Source: an uncultured Clostridium sp.
Lineage (GTDB): Bacteria > Bacillota > Clostridia > Lachnospirales > Lachnospiraceae
Direction of reading: 5' to 3'
DNA: 10,353 nucleotides
Assembly (NCBI GenBank): GCA_937902905.1
Contig: CALELW010000154.1
Span: 1 to 10,353 of the forward strand
The notes under the pieces were generated by a model, which was not told where the DNA came from, searched no databases, and saw only the letters and a list, made by a program, of their open reading frames with translations. This document shows positions 7,813 through 10,353 of this stretch, in pieces. The stretch's first letter is position 1. Each line of letters opens with the position of its first letter. Both the position numbers and the translations under genes were made by a program.

Positions 7813-7813
7813 G

Positions 7814-8239
7814 ATGATGAAATGGGATAGCCGAATGCATAATACAAAAAGTGTACAGGTTTTAAAAGTGGCAATCCCGTTTTTTGATGTATCGGAGGGA
7901 GAACTCATTGATGTAGAGGGATTGCTTCAGGCAATTCATCCTTTGACCTGCGGTAGAGAGCGCAAGATGATGGATTCTGTGATGTCCTTTTTTCAAATGC
8001 GTCATATGATGGATTTATTTCGCATGATGCGTGAGGTGCAGAAGGCAAATGAGGCATCGGGGGCAGAGGGCACGGAAAATCCATTTGAGATGTTAAAGAT
8101 GCTTATGCCGGAGGAGAGTCAAAAGGATTTTGAAATGATTTCTTCTATGATGGAAATGATGCAGGCAGCTTTTGTAGAACAGCCCGAACAAGCGGAAAAT
8201 GAGGGAGAGGAAGATGACAATGAGCACATCAATGTTTGA
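7814..8239 (+). CDS. Methionine-rich acidic protein of unknown function
   Basis: I do not recognise this family. 141 aa, with no signal peptide or membrane span. The first 50 residues look globular (WDSRMHNTKSVQVLKVAIPF, then GLLQAIHPLTCGRERKMM). Residues 51-76 and 90-120 are helical and packed with MM pairs, and the last 20 residues are strongly acidic (EGEEDDNE). I count 19 methionines, about 13% of residues, several times the usual level. The start is ATG 7814 (ATG 7817 is also possible) behind a poor G-rich binding site (GGCGGGG, 7800-7806). The frame is also open back to a TTG at 7796, which lacks a binding site. It overlaps the next gene by 26 bp, so the two products are probably made together and may bind each other. 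It lies 89 bp after luxS. Confidence 0.7.
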   Translation: MMKWDSRMHNTKSVQVLKVAIPFFDVSEGELIDVEGLLQAIHPLTCGRERKMMDSVMSFFQMRHMMDLFRMMREVQKANEASGAEGTENPFEMLKMLMPEESQKDFEMISSMMEMMQAAFVEQPEQAENEGEEDDNEHINV

Positions 8240-8501
8240 CGAGTATGACATTTTTAAAACAATGCATCCGGTAAAATTGCAGGTAATGAAGGAACTGGCT
8301 GAGAACATGCAGGGCAAAAGCATGAAAGATGCAGCACCGCTTTTGATGGCGGCAACGACAAAATTGAAAAATCATAATTTATCTTTTTTGCCGGAGGAAT
8401 CGAAAGTTTTGCTGGAAATTCTGACTAGAAACATGAGTCCGCAGGAGAAAGCGAAGGTGGAAATGATGAAAAATGTTGTGGCAAGGCAGCAGAAAAAGTA
8501 A
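8214..8501 (+). CDS. Small methionine-rich helical protein of unknown function
   Basis: I do not recognise this family. 95 aa, predicted largely helical, soluble, basic at the C-terminus (RQQKK). It contains 11 methionines (about 12%), like its upstream partner but without clear sequence identity to it. The phrase HPVKLQVMKELAENMQGKSMKDAAPLLM at 18-45 looks like two amphipathic helices; LPEESKVLLEIL at 59-70 adds another. The start at ATG 8214 has GGAG at 8204-8207 with 6-nt spacing, placed inside the end of the upstream gene. This overlap indicates translational coupling. Alternative in-frame starts are ATG 8199 and ATG 8220. It ends 18 bp before the glycosidase gene. Confidence 0.65.
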   Translation: MTMSTSMFDEYDIFKTMHPVKLQVMKELAENMQGKSMKDAAPLLMAATTKLKNHNLSFLPEESKVLLEILTRNMSPQEKAKVEMMKNVVARQQKK

Positions 8502-8519
8502 GAAAGGAAAGGGCATAAG

Positions 8520-10353
8520 ATGAAATTTTTTAATGGACAATGGGAAAAGAAAAAAGGTGTTTCGGTGTATTCGCCGGCACAGATTTATGAGTGGCATAAA
8601 ACGGAACATGAATTGACCTTTTTGACGCCACACCGCGAAATTGCATACCGAGGTATGACTATGGATGGTGTTGTGCTTACGTTTCATATTTCCGTGGCGC
8701 GCGAAGGGGTCTTTCATATTGTGGTAAATCATTATGAGGGCGTAAAAAAGAAAACCCCTTCTTTTGTCGTACAGGAAAACTTGCAGCCGCTTGATTGCGA
8801 AGAGATAGAGAATGGTTTTGTTTTAAAAAGCGGTGAGAATGAACTGCGGATTACGAAAAAGCCATTTGGCATGGAATTTTTCTGCGCAGGAAAACGTATG
8901 ACGAAAATGACGGGAGAAGATTTTTCATATATCCGCACCGGAGACAGTGGAGCACTTCTCTATGAGGAACAGGCAGAGGCTTCTTATATGCGTGGGGCGA
9001 CCGGCCTTTCGGTGGGCGAAATGATTTATGGTCTGGGAGAGCAGTTTGGTTCATTGGTAAAGAATGGACAAAGTATTGATATGTGGAATGAGGATGGAGG
9101 AACTTCTTCCGAACTTGCTTATAAAAATGTTCCATTCTATCTCTCGAACCGTGGCTACGGAATTTTTGTGAATCATCCGGAAAGGGTGTCCTTTGAGATT
9201 GGTACGGAGCGTGTGGAAAAAACGGCATTTTCTGTTCCGGGAGAGGGACTTGATTTTTACTATTTCGGTGGAGGCACGATGAAGAATGCACTTTCCCTTT
9301 ATGCTGAGCTGACCGGGAAACCGGCACTTCCTCCAAAATGGAGTTTTGGTTTGTGGCTGTCGACCTCTTTTATGACAAATTATGATGAGACTACCGTGAT
9401 GAATACGATTGAGGCAATGGAAAAAGAAGGAATCCCGATTTCAGTATTTCATTTTGACTGCTTTTGGATGCAGGGGTACCACTGGTGTAATTTTCTCTGG
9501 GACAAGGATGTTTTCCCGGATGCGAGGGGAATGCTTTTCAGAATTCATGACAAGGGAATTAAAGTTTGTGTATGGATTAATCCGTATATTGCACAGGCAT
9601 CGGAATTGTTTTTTGAAGGTGTGGAAAAAGGATATTTTCTGCATAAGGAAAATGGTGATGCCTGGCAGTGGGATAAATGGCAGGCAGGTATGGCAATTGT
9701 CGATTTTACAAATCCTGAGGCAAAAGCGTGGTATCAGGAAAAACTGACGGCACTGTTAGAGATGGGGGTGGATTGTTTCAAAACGGATTTTGGAGAGCGG
9801 ATTCCGGATGAAAATGTGCGTTATTTTGATGGTTCGGATCCAAAGAAAATGCATAATTTTTATTCCTATCTTTACAATGAGACAGTTTTTGAGACGATAA
9901 AACGTGTTAAGGGTGAAGAGGACGCGGTTGTATTTGCCAGAAGTGGGACGAGCGGTGGACAAAAGTTTCCGGTTCACTGGGGCGGCGACTGCTTTGCAAG
10001 GTATGAATCGATGGCAGAAAGTCTGCGTGGCGGACTGTCACTCACGATGTCCGGATATGGGTATTGGAGCCATGATATTGGTGGTTTTGAAGATACGTCT
10101 ACACCGGATGTTTACAAGAGATGGGTGGCATTTGGACTTTTATCGAGTCATTCGAGACTTCACGGAAGCAGTTCTTATCGTGTGCCGTGGCTTTACGATG
10201 ATGAGGCAACAAAAGTATTGCGTCATTTCGTTTTGGTAAAACAAAAACTTTTGCCGTATTTGCTCGAAAAGGCAAAAGAAAACCACGACACCGGAATTCC
10301 TCTTGTGCGGGCAATGGTGTTAGAGTTTCCAGAGGACCCGGTGTGTGGTTTCT
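8520..10353 (+). CDS. GH31 alpha-xylosidase (YicI-like), 3' end cut off by the window
   Basis: 611 codons are present without a stop; the family is about 770 aa, so roughly 160 are missing. GH31 alpha-xylosidases release non-reducing alpha-xylose, for example isoprimeverose units from xyloglucan. An N-terminal beta-sandwich region (about 1-250) leads into the TIM barrel beginning near PPKWSFGLWLS (271-281). The nucleophile is Asp423 in FKTDFGERIP, and the acid/base is Asp490 in HWGGDC. Cys314-Phe315 in FDCFW and Lys421 match the residues of E. coli YicI (Cys307, Phe308, Lys414) linked to xyloside rather than glucoside preference. SHDIGGFE and LLSSHSRLHGS are further conserved blocks. No signal peptide, so it probably acts inside the cell on imported oligosaccharides. 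ATG 8520 has an AGGAAAGGG site at 8506-8513. No transporter or regulator is visible beside it. Confidence 0.93.
   Translation, partial: MKFFNGQWEKKKGVSVYSPAQIYEWHKTEHELTFLTPHREIAYRGMTMDGVVLTFHISVAREGVFHIVVNHYEGVKKKTPSFVVQENLQPLDCEEIENGFVLKSGENELRITKKPFGMEFFCAGKRMTKMTGEDFSYIRTGDSGALLYEEQAEASYMRGATGLSVGEMIYGLGEQFGSLVKNGQSIDMWNEDGGTSSELAYKNVPFYLSNRGYGIFVNHPERVSFEIGTERVEKTAFSVPGEGLDFYYFGGGTMKNALSLYAELTGKPALPPKWSFGLWLSTSFMTNYDETTVMNTIEAMEKEGIPISVFHFDCFWMQGYHWCNFLWDKDVFPDARGMLFRIHDKGIKVCVWINPYIAQASELFFEGVEKGYFLHKENGDAWQWDKWQAGMAIVDFTNPEAKAWYQEKLTALLEMGVDCFKTDFGERIPDENVRYFDGSDPKKMHNFYSYLYNETVFETIKRVKGEEDAVVFARSGTSGGQKFPVHWGGDCFARYESMAESLRGGLSLTMSGYGYWSHDIGGFEDTSTPDVYKRWVAFGLLSSHSRLHGSSSYRVPWLYDDEATKVLRHFVLVKQKLLPYLLEKAKENHDTGIPLVRAMVLEFPEDPVCGF

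Noticed and set aside
8851..9336. 161-codon open frame on the minus strand within the GH31 gene
   Set aside because: The + strand frame here is an intact GH31 protein with matching catalytic residues; the antisense product has no recognisable domain.
9409..9747. 112-codon + strand open frame in another register of the GH31 gene
   Set aside because: It is a shifted reading of the catalytic barrel; the true frame carries DCFW and the conserved barrel strands through the same bases.
1..10353. A defence island, prophage, transposon or CRISPR array
   Set aside because: I looked on both strands for regularly spaced repeats, transposase or integrase motifs and toxin-antitoxin-like pairs. The methionine-rich pair is the only overlapping small-gene pair, and it has no toxin or antitoxin features.

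Overview
The window reads as chromosomal DNA from a low-to-mid-GC, Gram-positive Clostridia, most likely a gut Lachnospiraceae (Roseburia/Dorea/Blautia-like). Grounds: strong AGGAGG-type ribosome binding sites, occasional TTG and GTG starts, a secreted YkuD/Big2 protein with a Pro-Thr tail, CDP-glycerol polymerase domains, LuxS, and a YicI-like alpha-xylosidase. The genus assignment is inference; no rRNA or other marker is present.

Layout: all eight genes are on the + strand and tightly packed. A good housekeeping promoter (71-99) precedes a secreted L,D-transpeptidase-like protein (145-1122). After 22 bp comes leuS (1145-3553), then after 30 bp a large two-domain enzyme (3584-5995) joining a family 2 glycosyltransferase to a CDP-glycerol glycerophosphotransferase domain. 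Another 22 bp on is a stand-alone CDP-glycerol glycerophosphotransferase (6018-7226), a paralogue of the fusion's C-terminal half. luxS follows (7251-7724). An 89-bp gap with inverted repeats (7725-7813) leads to two overlapping genes for very methionine-rich small proteins of unknown function (7814-8239 and 8214-8501). Last is a GH31 alpha-xylosidase (8520 onward) that runs off the right edge after 611 codons. There is no gene-free stretch over 300 bases, and I see no tRNA, rRNA, CRISPR, insertion sequence or phage gene.

How the genes may work together: the first, third and fourth genes concern the cell envelope (peptidoglycan cross-links, and a glycerol-phosphate or similar phosphodiester polymer, probably a teichoic acid or a decorated glycan). 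leuS and luxS are housekeeping genes carried in the same run. leuS has no visible T-box leader and probably depends on read-through from the transpeptidase promoter. The alpha-xylosidase is a carbohydrate-use gene. No canonical defence or mobile system is visible. The least explained parts are the methionine-rich pair with its putative RNA switch, and the approximately 80-residue charged insertion inside the glycosyltransferase domain of the fusion enzyme.
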